From NCBI RefSeq assembly GCF_004664715.2, contig NC_051083.1, forward strand, positions 115,640,534 through 115,704,533: 64,000 bases of DNA, written 5' to 3'. The DNA comes from Peromyscus leucopus (taxonomy: Eukaryota; Chordata; Mammalia; Rodentia; Cricetidae). The translations under genes were made by a program, and so were the position numbers. Of this stretch, positions 36,150 to 48,884 are shown in pieces (within the stretch, counting starts at the first letter, position 1; the number at the start of each line of letters is the position of its first letter). The notes under the pieces are model-generated. The model did no database searches. It saw only the letters and a list, made by a program, of their open reading frames with translations, and had not been told where the DNA came from.

Positions 36150-36540
36150 AGATCCGAGGTACCCACCAACCTTCCTCAGGCATCATCTATTCTGAAGAAG
36201 TCACTGGCCAGTCAATGATCAAGCCTTGAGTTTCTTCTTCTCCCAGCAGCATTCTACTTCCAGTGCTTACTCCTGGTGGATAACTGTCTTGTGGTCTTGA
36301 GGTGAAATCTTAGGTTTCAGTTCTAGGTAGAAGAAGAAAATGCTGCCAATTAATCAAATCTAGAAACCAGGTACCCTGCTTCTCTGCCAGATTCACTTCA
36401 CATTTTCCCTAGACACTATACCCACGTGAGGACCTAGGCAGCAGGACCTGGGTGTCCAGCTGGAGGTTGACTACCTGCCTGTAGTGACCTACGTAGGTCT
36501 CATGATGTAATGCTCCATTGTACTTGGAGTGAAACAAATA
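36150..36540 (+). repeat. RRD-like module 7
   Basis: The acceptor ends at 36,246; donor GT at 36,327. It sits in the middle of the tandem array, 3.86 kb after module 6. Confidence 0.6.
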
Positions 36541-36597
36541 CTGACAGGACTGTAAATGCCAACCAGATAGTAGACATAAGTCACCCTAAAAATTGCA

Positions 36598-36725
36598 CTG
36601 GGAATTTAATCCTAGCACCCAGGAGACAGAGGCAGGTGGATCTCTGTGAGTTTGAAGCTAGCCTGGTCTACAAAGTGAGTTCCAGGACAACTAGGACTGT
36701 TACACAGAGTAGTCCTGCCTCAAAA
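36598..36725 (+). mobile_element. B1 SINE, array copy
   Basis: Paralogue of the 8.5 kb B1; shares 'cctagcacccaggagacaga' with the 32.7 kb copy. Confidence 0.85.
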
Positions 36726-36760
36726 TAATGATAATAATAATAATAATAATAATAGTAATA
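36724..36760. repeat. (AAT)n tract after B1
   Basis: Paralogue of the 32.87 kb tract with ATAGTAAT interruptions. Confidence 0.85.
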
Positions 36761-37170
36761 GATCCATACACACAAAACATTCATTAAAATGATTAATAAA
36801 ATAATGAGAGTGAAATGAATAGAGCTCATTTTTATGTTCTTCCTCCCGGTTCTGGGATTAATCACATGTGTCACCAAAGCCAGGCCAGGGGCACAACTAG
36901 CCCTCTCAATAGATCTCCTCATTAATGTCAATTCTTTTGTTACAATTCCATCCTCATAAGTAAGATTTCCTTACATGAAAGTTTCTCACAACATTAAGAA
37001 TTGGGAAATTCCCAGTAGCATACACTAGGTATACATTAGCACCTCCACCCCCAGTATTAGTAATTAAAACTCAGGGGCCTAGGGCATGCTATGCAAGCAA
37101 TGAACCTCTCAGCTATTTCCATTGTACTGCATGGGTTAACATAATCCTTTGATTATAAATCTCCCATCAT

Positions 37171-37369
37171 GAGGCCGGGCGGTGGTGGCGCACGCCTTTA
37201 ATCCCAGCACTCGGGAGGCAGAGGCAGGCGGATCTCTGTGAGTTCGAGGCCAGCCTGGGCTACCAAGTGAGTTCCAGGAAAGGCGCAAAGCTACACAAGA
37301 GAAACCCTGTCTCGGAAAAAAAAAAGAAAAAAAAAAAAAAAAAAAGGAAAAAAAAATAAATAAATCTCC
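37171..37369 (+). mobile_element. Young B1 SINE with 16-bp target duplication
   Basis: A complete B1 with 'ggtggcgcacgcctttaatc', the cricetid-type 'aaaggcgcaaagctacac' block and a long A tail. Perfect 16-bp duplications (ataaatctcccatcat, 37,155-37,170 and 37,370-37,385) flank it. Paralogous units at 8.96, 33.29 and 50.83 kb lack it, so it is the newest insertion. Confidence 0.92.
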
Positions 37370-37592
37370 CATCATAATTTTATTACGTAAAACCTAAAAC
37401 AAATTAATGGGACCTGAATTTTAAGAAGACAATAAGTATCTAGAAAGTGTAAAAAATCAAGGAAATGGGAAACATCCTCCATAAGAAAAGGAAAACAGTT
37501 CTATGTTGTGTGCTAAATTTGAGTCTCAGTTTGGCTATATGTGGTCAAAAGGACACAAAAATCACTCTAGTACACAAAGTGGAGCATACTTG

Positions 37593-38030
37593 CGGCAGCC
37601 ATCTTTTGTGGGGACTTTGTTGCTGAGTGGCGTTTTTTTTTTTTTTTTTTTTTTTTTTTCAGCCAGTAAGGGCTGGAGACAAGCACTCTAGATGCCTCCT
37701 GGAGCACTAATGCCATCATGAGGTTGCAGTTTCAAAACTCACAGCACCACTGAGCTTCCTTCCCATGATTCTTGGCCATCGCCATCACGGGAAGATGGCG
37801 ATTACAGAAACTATACTGTGGATGCCTACTTGGGCTTCTTGACTTTTCCTGAGACCCCAGCATAAACGAGGTCTGTAGAAATTTCTCACTAGAACCTGGA
37901 GAGTCAGACAACTTCCTGCCCTAGGACATGAGCTAATGGATTCAAATTGCAATTTGAGCAGCACAAAACCCCGCCCCTGTACTTCCTCTTCCTGGAACTC
38001 AGCACAGCTGTGCACTGGTCTCACCATCAA
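37593..38030 (+). repeat. R0-like element, copy 10 (b subtype)
   Basis: A b-subtype copy with a T run of about 28 and an intact downstream GC box (ccccgcccc). The CTCF-like site reads ctaatgccatcatgagg (about 37,707-37,724). A (TG)n tract follows about 600 bp after its end. Confidence 0.7.
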
Positions 38031-38610
38031 TAGGGTGTTTTCTCATCAAAGGTGGATAATGAGGCGCCCAGAGAGGACCAACAGTTGCCTGCACATGGTG
38101 ACACCATAAATCTGGACAGGCCTCCATCCTGGACAGAACCAGAAGACCAGTCACTACCTAGTGCAGTCTTGGGGCGCTTGGGTCCTGCTGCTCGGCCTGA
38201 AACAAGAGTTAGCAGGCTTTCCTCTGCTCTTACTGCACTAGGAGTCTTGAGTCCTTCATGGACTCTGACCTTAGAGAAAAATTTTCATAGACATTTTTTG
38301 CAATTTTTACTCATATTTTTGCTTCCTTTTCAATACTTTTTAAAAATTTTTACAGTGGCTGTGATATTTTTCTTTGGACCCCATCTCTTCTCTCTCTGTC
38401 TGTCTCTCTCCCTCTCTTCCCCCTCCTCTTTCAATGGAAAGATTCTCCCAGAATTTCCACACTGACCTAAAACTGATGCACAGCCTACACCATCTCTCAG
38501 ACTAGCAGCCTAATCAGTGCTCTTCCGGGCCTCTCATAGCTGGAGGATAGAGTGCTCCTGTCCTAGTCCTTGTCTATTTTTAAGGTCCTGTCTGTCTTCA
38601 CACATTTATT

Positions 38611-38637
38611 TTGTGTGTGTGTGTGTGTGTGTGTGTT
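38611..38637. repeat. (TG)n microsatellite, short allele
   Basis: Only about 27 bp, the shortest of the unit-associated tracts. Confidence 0.95.
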
Positions 38638-39457
38638 TGGGGTGGGGCTGACACCACATCCTAAGGTGGATCAGAGGACAAGTGCAGCACTGAGGCCACT
38701 CCTTCCATTGTTTGCATCCTAGAGATCCAACTCAGGACTTCAGGGCTAGCCTGCTCTAAGATCTCTAGCAGGCCCACTGTCTAATACTTGGGAAGGCTTG
38801 AGACATCTTCAAAACAAACTGAAATCCTGGCATGTGCAGTGGGAGCACTTTGCCTTTCCAGCAAGATGCTCTAAGTATTTCCCCATCACAGCAACCTAAG
38901 GAAGCATCTGAACTGACACAGAGAACTCAGCTACTTGTAAATGTAAGATCAAAGAAACTTAGAAGCCTGGGGAGGACAAGAGTCCCACTTCTCTTGAAAA
39001 TCCACTGCTCTGCATGGGTCAGCATCAGGGAACTTTGTTATAACTCTGATAGCAGGTCTTTATCGTGTGCAAATTATGACAAATAAACATTGCCAGACTT
39101 TTAAGGAAACCTTAAAAATGTGGGATGCGTGGAAAATGAACAGTTAAAGTAAAGGAAATGAAAATATCCCTCAGCTAACTATTGCCCTTCATGTGTTAAC
39201 TTCATGTTACTTGCCTTCTAAACCTCACAGCACATATTTATTGTGTAAAATTTACAAGAAATAAAAATTTTCAAAATTTTAAATAACACTAGGCAGCTGG
39301 TCAGAGTGAAAATGAACAAAAGGGGAAATGTCCACTAACACAGAAGGAAAAGAGTCCTATGACATTGGCTACAGTTAGGTCTCAGATTGGTATCACGTAC
39401 AAAATGAGACAAAAAGTAAAATACTTTCCAACTTACACAAAACTTGGCAAATCTCAG

Positions 39458-39870
39458 GGCAGCCATCTTCTCTGGTGGATTTCACTCTGGGTGGCGTTTT
39501 TTTCAGACAGGAAGGGCGGGAGACAAATGCTCACGAGATCTCTCCTGGAGCTCTACTGCCATCAAGAGGATGGGGTTTCAAAAGTCACAGTGCCACTGAG
39601 CTTCCTTCCCATGATTCTTAGCCATGGCAGAAGATGGCGAATCCAGATAAACACAACTGTGGGTGCCTAGTGGGCTTCCTTGACTTCTCCTCAGGCCCCA
39701 ACATAAACGTGCACCTTAGAAATTTCTCATCAGAACCCGGAGAGTGAGGCGCCTCACCGCCCTAGGACACCAGCCAGTTGATTCATACTGCAAGCTGAGC
39801 GAGGCAAAACCCCGCCCCTCCACTTCCTCTTCCTGGACCTCAGCACAGCCTTGCACTAGTAACTGGGCCC
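39458..39870 (+). repeat. R0-like element, copy 11
   Basis: A full copy with CTCF-like site at about 39,553-39,570, where 'gaggatggggtttc' replaces 'gaggatggagtttc'. It ends the tandem array and begins the second copy of the large direct duplication. Confidence 0.72.
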
Positions 39871-39904
39871 TCATCAACAGGGTCTACATTAAGACTCTGA
39901 AGGG

Positions 39905-40245
39905 TAGGGTCCCATGATTCAAGTCTACAACAGAAAACACAAATAGAAAATGGAAGGAGGCCAAGCTCAGCTATTTATGAATTACGCTAACCCTCACCTT
40001 CAAAACCGGCTCAAAGCAGACTGAGGAAGAAGCAGTGTGTGCATGAGCGAGGATGTACAAAACATTTTCCGCATGATGGCAGTGTTGACCCACACAGCTA
40101 AAAAGACACCAGGCCCATGCCTCTCTGCTCCCGCCTTTCCAATCTGAAAAAAACTAGAGTGCAGAGGAGGCAGAGTCCAGCAACTCTGGCAGCCCTGCCT
40201 TCTTCCTGCAAAGGGAGGAAAAGTGATTTACTGAGAGCTAGTTTC
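39905..40245 (+). repeat. Class 2 module, copy 7
   Basis: The core is ccgcatgatggcagtg (about 40,070-40,085). 'cacacagctaaaaagacacc' is shared with the copy at 7.7 kb, so the 40 kb and 7.7 kb units group together despite the distance. This suggests gene conversion or unequal exchange. Confidence 0.65.
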
Positions 40246-40394
40246 CACTTCCATTTTAATTGTATGTCAAAGCCACAGCCAGTGGGATCTGTACCTTCAT
40301 CCGAATCCACCATCAAAACAGAAAAGACAAAACTCCAAATAATGGAAGAAGGAAATACATGTAATTTATGATCTAAGCTAGCAGGAAAGACAGT

Positions 40395-40780
40395 GAGATC
40401 TGAGGTACACACCAACCTTCCTCAGGCATCATCTATTCTGAAGATGTCACTGTCCAGTCAATGATCAAGCCTTGAGTTTCTTCTTCTCCCAGCAGCATTC
40501 TACTTCCAGTGCTTACTCCTGGTGGATAACTGTCTTGTGGTCTTGAGGTGAAATCTTAGGTTTCAGATCTAGGTAGAAGAAGAAAATGCTGCCAATCAAT
40601 CAAATCTAGAAACCAGGAAGCCTGCTTCTCTGCCAGATTCACTTCACATTTTCCCTAGACACCATACCCACGTGAGGACCTAGGCAGCAGGACCTGGGTG
40701 TCCAGCTGGAGGTTGACTACCTGCCTGTAATGTAGGTCTGAAGATGTAATGCTCCATTGTATTTGGAGTGAAACAAATAC
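40395..40780 (+). repeat. RRD-like module 8
   Basis: The acceptor ends at 40,492; donor GT at 40,573 (gatctag|gtagaa). The distal end is altered ('cctgtaatgtaggtctg'). It is followed directly by the variant class 2 + RRD pair. Confidence 0.6.
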
Positions 40781-40944
40781 TGAAATGATTGTAAATTCCA
40801 ATTAGATAGGTAGATCAGAGAATTTTGTCTTTGTCCTGTAAGTAAAACTAATTATTCAATAAATTTGCATTTAAATTGGACTATGTTATATATATTCCTG
40901 TACTTGTTACTGGTCCTTCCATCAAATGGGTATACATTAAGACT

Positions 40945-41300
40945 CTGAAAGGTTCCATGATTCCAGTCCCTGTATAAAGGGGGTAAAAAAATGGTAGGAG
41001 GCCAGGCCTGTGTAAGAATCCCTGTGGACCCTCATGCTCAAAATGTTGATTAGCAGTATGGAGGAAACAGTGTGAGCACATGTATTTATGAAACTGTTTC
41101 GCACGAGGGCAGTGTTGCCCCAGATGAACCAAGAAACCTTAGTGCAGCTCTCTCCTCCTGCCTTTCCAATCTGAAAAAACAAAACAAACAAAAAAACCCC
41201 ACCAGCACAAAGGAGGAGTCCAGGAATTAAGGCAACCCTGCCTTCTTCAGGCAAAGGGAGGAAAAGTGTTCCACTCTTAGAATTTAGCTTCTATCACCAT
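40945..41300 (+). repeat. Class 2 module, copy 8 (variant subtype)
   Basis: Direct-duplicate partner of the 23,420 copy, with the core tcgcacgagggcagtg at about 41,099-41,115. The C/A-rich stretch is shorter here. Confidence 0.62.
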
Positions 41301-41409
41301 TTTATATTGATGTCATATCTAGTGGATAAGGACCTACACCAGAACTCCAGCACCAAAGGACAGAAGAAAAAAATAAATAAATAAAGCAAACAAGAAGAGA
41401 AAAATGAAA

Positions 41410-41780
41410 GTTCAATCTGAGGCACCCACATTCTTCATGCATCCTCTCTTTTAAAGAAGTAAGAGTCTAGTCAATGAAGAAATCCTGCATTTCTCCCCCT
41501 CTTCAGCCAGCAGAATTCTAGAATTCTATCTCCAGTACTTTCTCATGGTACCCGCTTCTCTTGTGTTCTTGTGGGCCCATCTCAGCATCCAGTTGTAGTT
41601 CGGACATGAAACTGCTGTTAACTCACTGTCTGGATGAGAGCAAATTAGGCGTCAGGAAACTTTCTCAGCCAGACTCACTTGCTCATAGCCCATATTGTGA
41701 TGGATGTAATAGACCTTGTATATACAGTGTGATGTGATCTGTAAAGAGGATCTGGGTACTGCTGAAGAATGACCACTCAA
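41410..41780 (+). repeat. RRD-like module 9 (variant subtype)
   Basis: The acceptor ends at 41,510. A 10-bp duplication (tctagaattc / agaattctat) follows, changing the putative exon start. It is the duplicate partner of module 5. Confidence 0.55.
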
Positions 41781-42439
41781 GAATCCCAAGCATTTTCAGT
41801 AATGAACTAGCTGTAGTCAAAAGCATCATCTTAGAGCTCTTCTCCCACCCTTGCTACCTGAAAATCATCACCCAGAGAAAAGGGTACCAGGAAACACAAT
41901 TGTTTAGACTTTTTGTAAGAACTGCTGAACAATCTAGGTTTTGTTTGTCTACCTGAAACCAAAATGTGTCCTAAATCTACCACTTTCAGCAAAAGCGTTC
42001 ATTTCTCAGAAGTTATATGTACTCCTTGCTATCTCTAGGGTGCAGTTTTCATTCACCTGGGCATTTCTTCCCAGCACTCTATGTCCTATACCTTGCCACT
42101 GCATCAAGTCTTCTGTCTCAAGAGATAAAGGAGATACTCCACATGAAGAGAGAGAAGAATGTTCTGGAATTTAAATTCAGTGCCTAGAGATGAAGGTTTC
42201 TATATTAATGGATCTCACCTCTGAGGTTCTACAACAGAGTCTTCTGTGTTCTGTATTACCACAGATACTGTTTGCAAGGGATCCCATTTTTAAGCTCAAT
42301 AATCCTCATAGACTAATAGAATATCATATATACTCTTCATAAGCAATGGGCATTTATTGACAAAAACAGCAAAAAAACAAAAAATTAACCCACAAACCAC
42401 ATCAACATTTTTCAATTATTTTCTTTGGAATTCTTATCA

Positions 42440-42660
42440 GGTTAGGTTTTGTTTCATTTTATGGGACAGGGTCTTTAAGCCCAGGGGTCTCAAGATCCCA
42501 ATCTAGCCTAGCATGACTTTGTTTTTCCCACCTCCACCTTCTAGTGCTGGGATTACAGGATGGCTCCACTGGTTATGGAGTGCATAGGATCAAACACAAG
42601 GCCTCAAGCATGTTACACATAACCCATGAACACCTTTCAGTGCATAGCCTCAAATTTACA
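42440..42660 (-). mobile_element. Old B1/ID composite SINE, copy B
   Basis: Duplicate of 24,910-25,130. Confidence 0.55.
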
Positions 42661-42684
42661 CTTTCATCAGTTGTTGGACCAATA

Positions 42685-42852
42685 CATTTTTTTTTGGTTT
42701 TTTCAAGACAGGGTATCTCTCTGTGTAGCTTTGGAACCTATCCTGGAACTCTCTCTGAAGACTGGGCTGCCCTCAAACTCACAGAGATCCACCTGTCTCT
42801 GCCTCCTAAGTGCTGGGATTAAAGGCATGTGCCACCACCACCACTGGCTTGA
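42685..42852 (-). mobile_element. B1 SINE, copy B
   Basis: Duplicate of 25,155-25,322. Confidence 0.85.
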
Positions 42853-43007
42853 ACCAATAATTTTAAATAGTTTAGACATGGATTCAGAAAACAAGGAAGT
42901 TCCTTTTTAAAGAAAAAATACAGAAATTAAGAGATCACATCAAAATAAGCAATCTCAAGTCAACTACTATTCAATTTGATGCACTCTGGACTAATTAAAA
43001 GATTCTT

Positions 43008-43182
43008 TTTTCAAATAATAGATTTAACTTTATTTTATGTGCACTGGTATGACAGTGTCAGATCCCCTGGAACTGGAGTTACAGACAGTTGTAAGCTGCC
43101 ATATGGGTGCTGGGAATTGAACCTGGGTCCTCTGGAAGATCAGCCAGTGTTATTAACCACTGAGCCATCTCTCCAGCCCAAC
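43008..43182 (-). mobile_element. B2-type SINE, copy B
   Basis: Duplicate of the 25.5 kb B2 with the same target duplication; a shared, pre-duplication insertion. Confidence 0.9.
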
Positions 43183-43394
43183 TAAAAGATTCTTATGGAA
43201 AACAGCACAAAAATATTCTAACAGTAAACATAACTGCTCCATTAATTATGAAACCTAGAGGGTATGAGCATACAGGTTCTATGGTCTTAGAAGAATTCAA
43301 GGAAGCCCAGTATCTAGCACCAGCTTCTCCATGCCTCTCCAGACCTTACTCTGAGGAGAGGGCAGGAAGCTAGAATAGCACAATCTGTTTTGAA

Positions 43395-43605
43395 ACTGTT
43401 TCCTCATGGTGGCAGTACTGTTCTACATGCTTATGAAAGCGCCATTTTATGATGTTTTCTCCCACCCTTCTTGTTTGAAAAAAAAAAAAAAAAAACACTG
43501 AAAGGAAATAGGGCTGCCTTTCATTTTGCTCAGTTGGAAAGGAAAAGCTCATAGTGCTGTGCTCTTTGTCTAGTGTTCTCTGTGAAACCAAATTGTGGCC
43601 TCAAC
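43395..43605 (+). repeat. Class 3 module, copy 4
   Basis: Duplicate partner of the 25,865 module with an identical core (about 43,403-43,420) and a longer A run downstream. Confidence 0.58.
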
Positions 43606-43789
43606 CTACCACCTCCACTGTTAATATTTTCTCATGAGTGAAATTCTCCCTTCCATGTTGTAAGTGAGTGTGTTTCCTATCTGTCACCAAGCATTTCAAA
43701 TCACATTGAATTCTCTACTCTAGTCAGTTAGTTGGATCCTGTCTAGAAATGAAGAGTGAAGTTTGGGCATTAAAAGAACAGATGCATAT

Positions 43790-46695
43790 TTTGGGATAAT
43801 TCTAACGAAGCAAGTTAAAGACCTGTATGATCAAAACTTGGAAGTCTTTGAAGAAAAAAATTGAAGAATATATCAGAGGATTGAAAGATTTCCCATGCTC
43901 TTGGAAACATAGGAATAACATAGTAAAAATGACAATCTTACCAAAAGCAATCTACAGATTCAATGCAATCCCCATCAAAATCCCAACACAATTCTTTACA
44001 GACCTTGATAGAACAATACTCAACTTCATATGTAAAACAAAAAACTTAGGATAGCTAAAACAATCTTACACAATAAAAGAATTGCCAGCGGTATCAACAT
44101 CCTGGATTTCGAGCTCTACTACAGACCTATAGTAATAAAAACAGCATGGTATTGGCATAAAAACAGACATGTGGATCAACGGAATTAAATTATAGATCCA
44201 GACATATATCCACACTATAGACACCTGATTTGTGACAAAGAAGCCAAAATTATACAATGGAGTAAAGAAAGCATCTTCAACAAATGGTGCTGGCATAGCT
44301 GGATGTCTACATGTAGACAAATGCAAATAGATCTATATCTATCAACATGCAAAAAACTCAAGTCCAAGTAGATCAAAGACCTCAACATAAATCCAGTTAC
44401 AGTGAACCTGATAGAAGACACAGTAAGAAGTAGCCTTGAACACATTGGCACAGGAGACTACTTCCTTAACAGAACACCAATAGCACAGACACTAAGATGA
44501 CAATTAATAAACAAGGCCTGGTGAAACTGAAAAGCTTCTATAAGGCAAAGGACACTGTCAGCAGGAGAAAAACGGCAGCCTAGAGAAAAAGATCTTCACC
44601 AACCCCATATCTAACAGAGGGCTGACCTGTAAAATATAAAAAAAAAAAACCTAAAGTAACTAGACATCAAAATACCAAATAATCCAATTAAAAAATGGGG
44701 TACTGACCCAAATAGAAAATTCTCAACATAGGCATCTCAAATGACTGAAATACACTTAAAGAAATGTTCATCATCCTTAGCCATTGGGGAAATGCAAATC
44801 AAAACCACTCTAAGATTCCATCTTACACCTGTCAGAATGGCTAAGATCAAAAACATAAATGACAGCTTATGCTGGAGAGGATGTGGAGCAAGGGGAACTC
44901 TCCTCCACTGCTGGTGGGAGTACAAACTTGTACAAGCACTTGGAAAATCAATATGGCGGTTTCTCAGAAAATTGAGAAATCAATCTACCTCAAGACCCAG
45001 CTATACCATTCTTGGGCATATACCCAAAGAACACTCCATCCTATCATAATGGCACTCACTCAGCTATGTTCAAAGCAGCTTTATTGGTAATATCCAGAAA
45101 CTGGAAACAACCTAGATGCCCCTCAGTTGAAGAATAAATGAAGAAAATGTGGTACATTTACACAATGGAGCACTACTCAGCTGTTAAAAACAATGATATC
45201 AGGAAATTTGAAGGCAAATACAGAACTAGAAAAAAAAATCATCCTGAATGAGGTAACCCAGACCCAGAAAGACAAATGTGGTATGTGCTCACTCCTAAGT
45301 AGATATTAACTGTAAGTAAAAGATAACCATGCTACAATATACAAACCCAGAGAAGCTAGGTAATAAAGAGCACTCAAGAGGAGATGCTCAGATCTCCCTG
45401 AAAAGGGGTAATAGAAGAGATTTCCTGGGTGGACTGGGGGTGGGTGGGGATGAAGACTTGAGGAATTGGATTGGGGGTGATTGGAGAGGGAGAGTACTGA
45501 AAGATATGATTGGAAAGGAGGGGCTTTTCAGGGTCAGATAGAAACCTAATGCAAGGGAAACTCCAATGAATCTACAAGGATGATCCCAGCTAAGGCTCTT
45601 AGCAATAGTGGCCATCTCCTGTGATCAGATTGGTGTTGACTATCCCAATTGTAGTCAGAGAGCCTTCATCCAGTAACTGATGGAAACAAATGCAGAAATC
45701 CACAGCCAAATATTAGTCAGAACTCAGGGAATACTGCTGAAGAGAGTGAGGAAGGATTGTAGAAGCCAGAAGGGTCAAGGACATCACAAGAAAATCAACA
45801 GAAACAATTGACCTGGCTCATACGAACTTACAGAGTCTGAAGCAATAACCAGGGAGTCTTATGGGATTGACCTAAGCCCTCTACATATATGTGACAGTTG
45901 TGTAGCTTGGTCTACTTTTGGAACTCCTAACAGTGGAAGTGTTGTACCTGTTTCATGAAAACCCCAGAGACCACCAAGGAGCCGGTTTCCAATGCAAGCT
46001 CATAAGGGTCCTTTAATTCCAGTTCAACTTGGGCCGCCGCATGGCAGATGGAAGGAAATGTGGTGAAGGCCACAAGCCCAGGTGTAGAGGGTTTTTATAG
46101 GGAAAAACCACAAGCCAGTAATTGGCAACTTGGGATTGAGGAAAAAGGGCAAGGTGATTTTTTGAAACTATTAGTCTAGACTTCGGGTGTGAAACCACAA
46201 CCCTTAGAACAGGATTATCTGGACTGCTCAGCAGGATTATCTAGATATCTCCAAGGGCCATAAACCACAGACAGGATCTTGTTACATTTTCCTTTCCTGT
46301 ATAAACAGCAGACAGGATGTCTGCAGGAAGATACTGCTCTGTATCCGTTCAGGTTATCATGGCATATTCCTAAGCCTGTAAAGTTAAGTCTAGGTCTCCA
46401 CAGGAGCACAGGTTGTCCGTAAGGCTTTGGCTGGCTCTTAGGAACCTAGTACTCATACTGGATTGCCTTACCCAACCTTAATACAAGGGGAAGTGCATAG
46501 TCTAACTGCAACTTGGTAGTCCATGCTTTGGTGATACCCATGAGAGACCTTTACTTTTCTTAAGAAAAAGAGAGGAGTGGACTAAGGGGATGGTGGGTGA
46601 AGGGGAAGTGAAAGGAGAGAATGGTAGGAGAGGAAGGAGGGGAAACTGTGGTCAGGGTGTAAAAATCAATAAAATAAATAAATTTAAAAAAAAAA
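43790..46695 (+). mobile_element. 5'-truncated LINE-1, copy B
   Basis: Duplicate of the 26.3-29.2 kb L1, including the LTR-like insert. It reads on slightly further in one frame ([12 protein letters not shown]). It was carried by the segmental duplication, not by a second insertion. Confidence 0.85.
45965..46412. mobile_element. LTR-like interspersed repeat inside L1, copy B
   Basis: Duplicate of 28,425-28,875, differing by a few substitutions. Confidence 0.5.
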
Positions 46696-47124
46696 AGAAC
46701 AGATTCAGCCAACAAGTGACTACTTACCCGGCTGTCCTCACATTTGAGCCTATAGTGTGCCTCCATTTCTTGTATCCTGGGTCAAACTGTTGACAACCTT
46801 TTGTCTGAAGACCTAAGAAGTGGCAAAGACAGCTAACATCCTTGTCACTACTTTGTAAATTGTGGTCTCCCCGCATATGGTGTGAACATCCATTAGAAGA
46901 CAGAGGCCTCGCTCATCCTTCAGGTCTCCATTTAAAATGGAAAGAAAACGCATTCCTTCGCTATAAAGTATTTTTATTTTGAATTGAAAATTAATTTGTT
47001 TACACACTATATTCTGATCATAGTTTCCCCTTGCCCATCTCCTCCCAGATCCCCCTACTTTTACACCCATCCAACTCCACACTTTTCTTCTTTCTCTCTT
47101 TAAAAAACAAACAAGAGCCTGTAT

Positions 47125-47290
47125 GGTGACTCATTCCTTTAATTTCAGCATTCAGGATGCAGAGCAGGAAGATCTTTGTGAGTTCTAGTACAGCCTGGTC
47201 TACATAGTGAGGTCTAGGACAGCCAGAACTAGGGAGATCCTATCTCAAAAAAAAAAAAAAAAGAAAGAAAGAAAGGAAAAAGAAAAAAAG
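47125..47290 (+). mobile_element. B1 SINE, copy B
   Basis: Duplicate of 29,588-29,748 with a different A/G tail length. Confidence 0.75.
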
Positions 47291-47576
47291 GCAAATAAAA
47301 CCAACCAGGATTTTAAAAAGAAAAAGTACAAGCATTACACACAAATACAAAACATGTAAAAGAAAAATTGATAAAAACACAAAATCAGAAATCATAACAT
47401 ACAAACAAAAGACCAGTATGATAAAAAAACACGCCAAAGAAAGGACTACCCATAAGTGTGCTTTATATACCCAATGAGACTCCATTAGAGAAAACTAAAT
47501 GTCCTTTGCATGGAGGGTAAATTGGAGATAGCTTCTTGATTAGGGAAGGGATCATGTTCACTCTCTACTCACAGTG

Positions 47577-47660
47577 CGGGGCCCCTGTGCATGCTGCGGA
47601 GACACTGTGCATGCTGCGCAGACCCTGTGCATGCTGCACAGACCCTGTGGATGCTGCCAG
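47577..47660. repeat. 20-bp minisatellite, copy B
   Basis: Duplicate of 30,038-30,118 with independent substitutions (gacactg in unit 2; catgctg restored in unit 3). Confidence 0.85.
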
Positions 47661-48197
47661 TCTCTGAGTTCCTATGTGTGTCAGTCCCCTGATGTCTGGA
47701 GAATACTATCTTCTTGGTATCATCCATGCCCTCTGGCCCTTTGAGTCTTTCTGCCTCCTCTTCTGCACACTTGCCTTAGCCCTGAGGGGAGGGATTTGAT
47801 GAAGACATCCTGTTTATGATCTACTGTTCTGCAAGTCTCTAATTCTGAGCACATTGTCCAATTGTGGGTCTCTGCATTAGTTCCGATCAACTGCATAATG
47901 AAGCAGTTTTTAACTCCTAGGTCTTTCTTGTTCTTTTGTGTGTGGGTGCACTCAGTCACGCACAAGTTGGACTTACTGAAGTATATTAAGTTGAGTAAGA
48001 TATAATACTTAAATATCATACGGAGTTTGTAGTACAAATTAATGAATGCAGGCTTCAGAAAGGCTATTCTCTGAGAAATTGTGGTATCTGATGTCCAAAG
48101 GCAATACCAAGTTACTGAAAAAATAATTTATCATTCAATGAATTTTCTCAGCCTCCAGAATAGATACACACATGTAAAAATTCTGTACAAATGATTA

Positions 48198-48350
48198 ATA
48201 GGCCAAGGGGAGGTGGCATACAACTTTACCAGAAATCCCTAGGCAGAGAGGCAGGTGGATCTCTGTGAGTTTGAGGACAGCCTGGCCTACAGAGGGATTT
48301 TGTGTCTAGAAACATACATAGAGAAACCGTGTCTAAAGAACAAAAAATGA
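48198..48350 (+). mobile_element. B1 SINE, copy B
   Basis: Duplicate of 30,660-30,812. Confidence 0.78.
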
Positions 48351-48884
48351 AAGACTGAATAAATAAATAAATGGATGGGTGGAAAAATAAATAATAGAAA
48401 TAAAAACATTTCAGCACAGTAACTGTATATCATTATGAATCTCAGCAATTATCGTCTGAAATTCCATCCTAATCAGCCGATAAGTAAGATTTACTGCCAT
48501 GGATATTTCCCACAGTATTAAGTATTGGGAAGTTTCCAGGCACATAACTAATATATAGTTCCCAGCCCAAAAATTGAGGTTCAAAAAACAGGGCTTAGAG
48601 CGTTGTATCCCTCAGCTACAGCCATTGGCATGTGTCAACTTCATAGTACTTTGCTTCTAAATCTCAGAGGACATATTGATTTTATAAAAATTACAAGAAA
48701 AAAATACCAAAACTTTTAAAAAAACGCTAGGCTGCTGTACAAAGTGAAAATGAATGAAATGGGAAATATCTTCCCTAACCTAAGGAAAACAGTCCTATGA
48801 GGTTCCCTAATTTAAGTCTCAGCTTGGCTGAATGGGGAAAACAAGATACAGTTTTCAAAGTACTCAAAGCTGGGCAATACTTAG

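Larger units (their letters stand above)
31348..40780 (+). repeat. Tandem array of R0 / RRD / B1 / R0-b / (TG)n units
   Basis: The order R0, class 2, RRD, B1, AAT repeat, R0-b, (TG)n repeats: R0 at 31,348, 35,208 and 39,458; RRD acceptors at 32,390, 36,246 and 40,492. Periods are about 3.86 and 4.25 kb. A similar unit at 7.09-11.09 kb lies outside the array. Confidence 0.72.
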
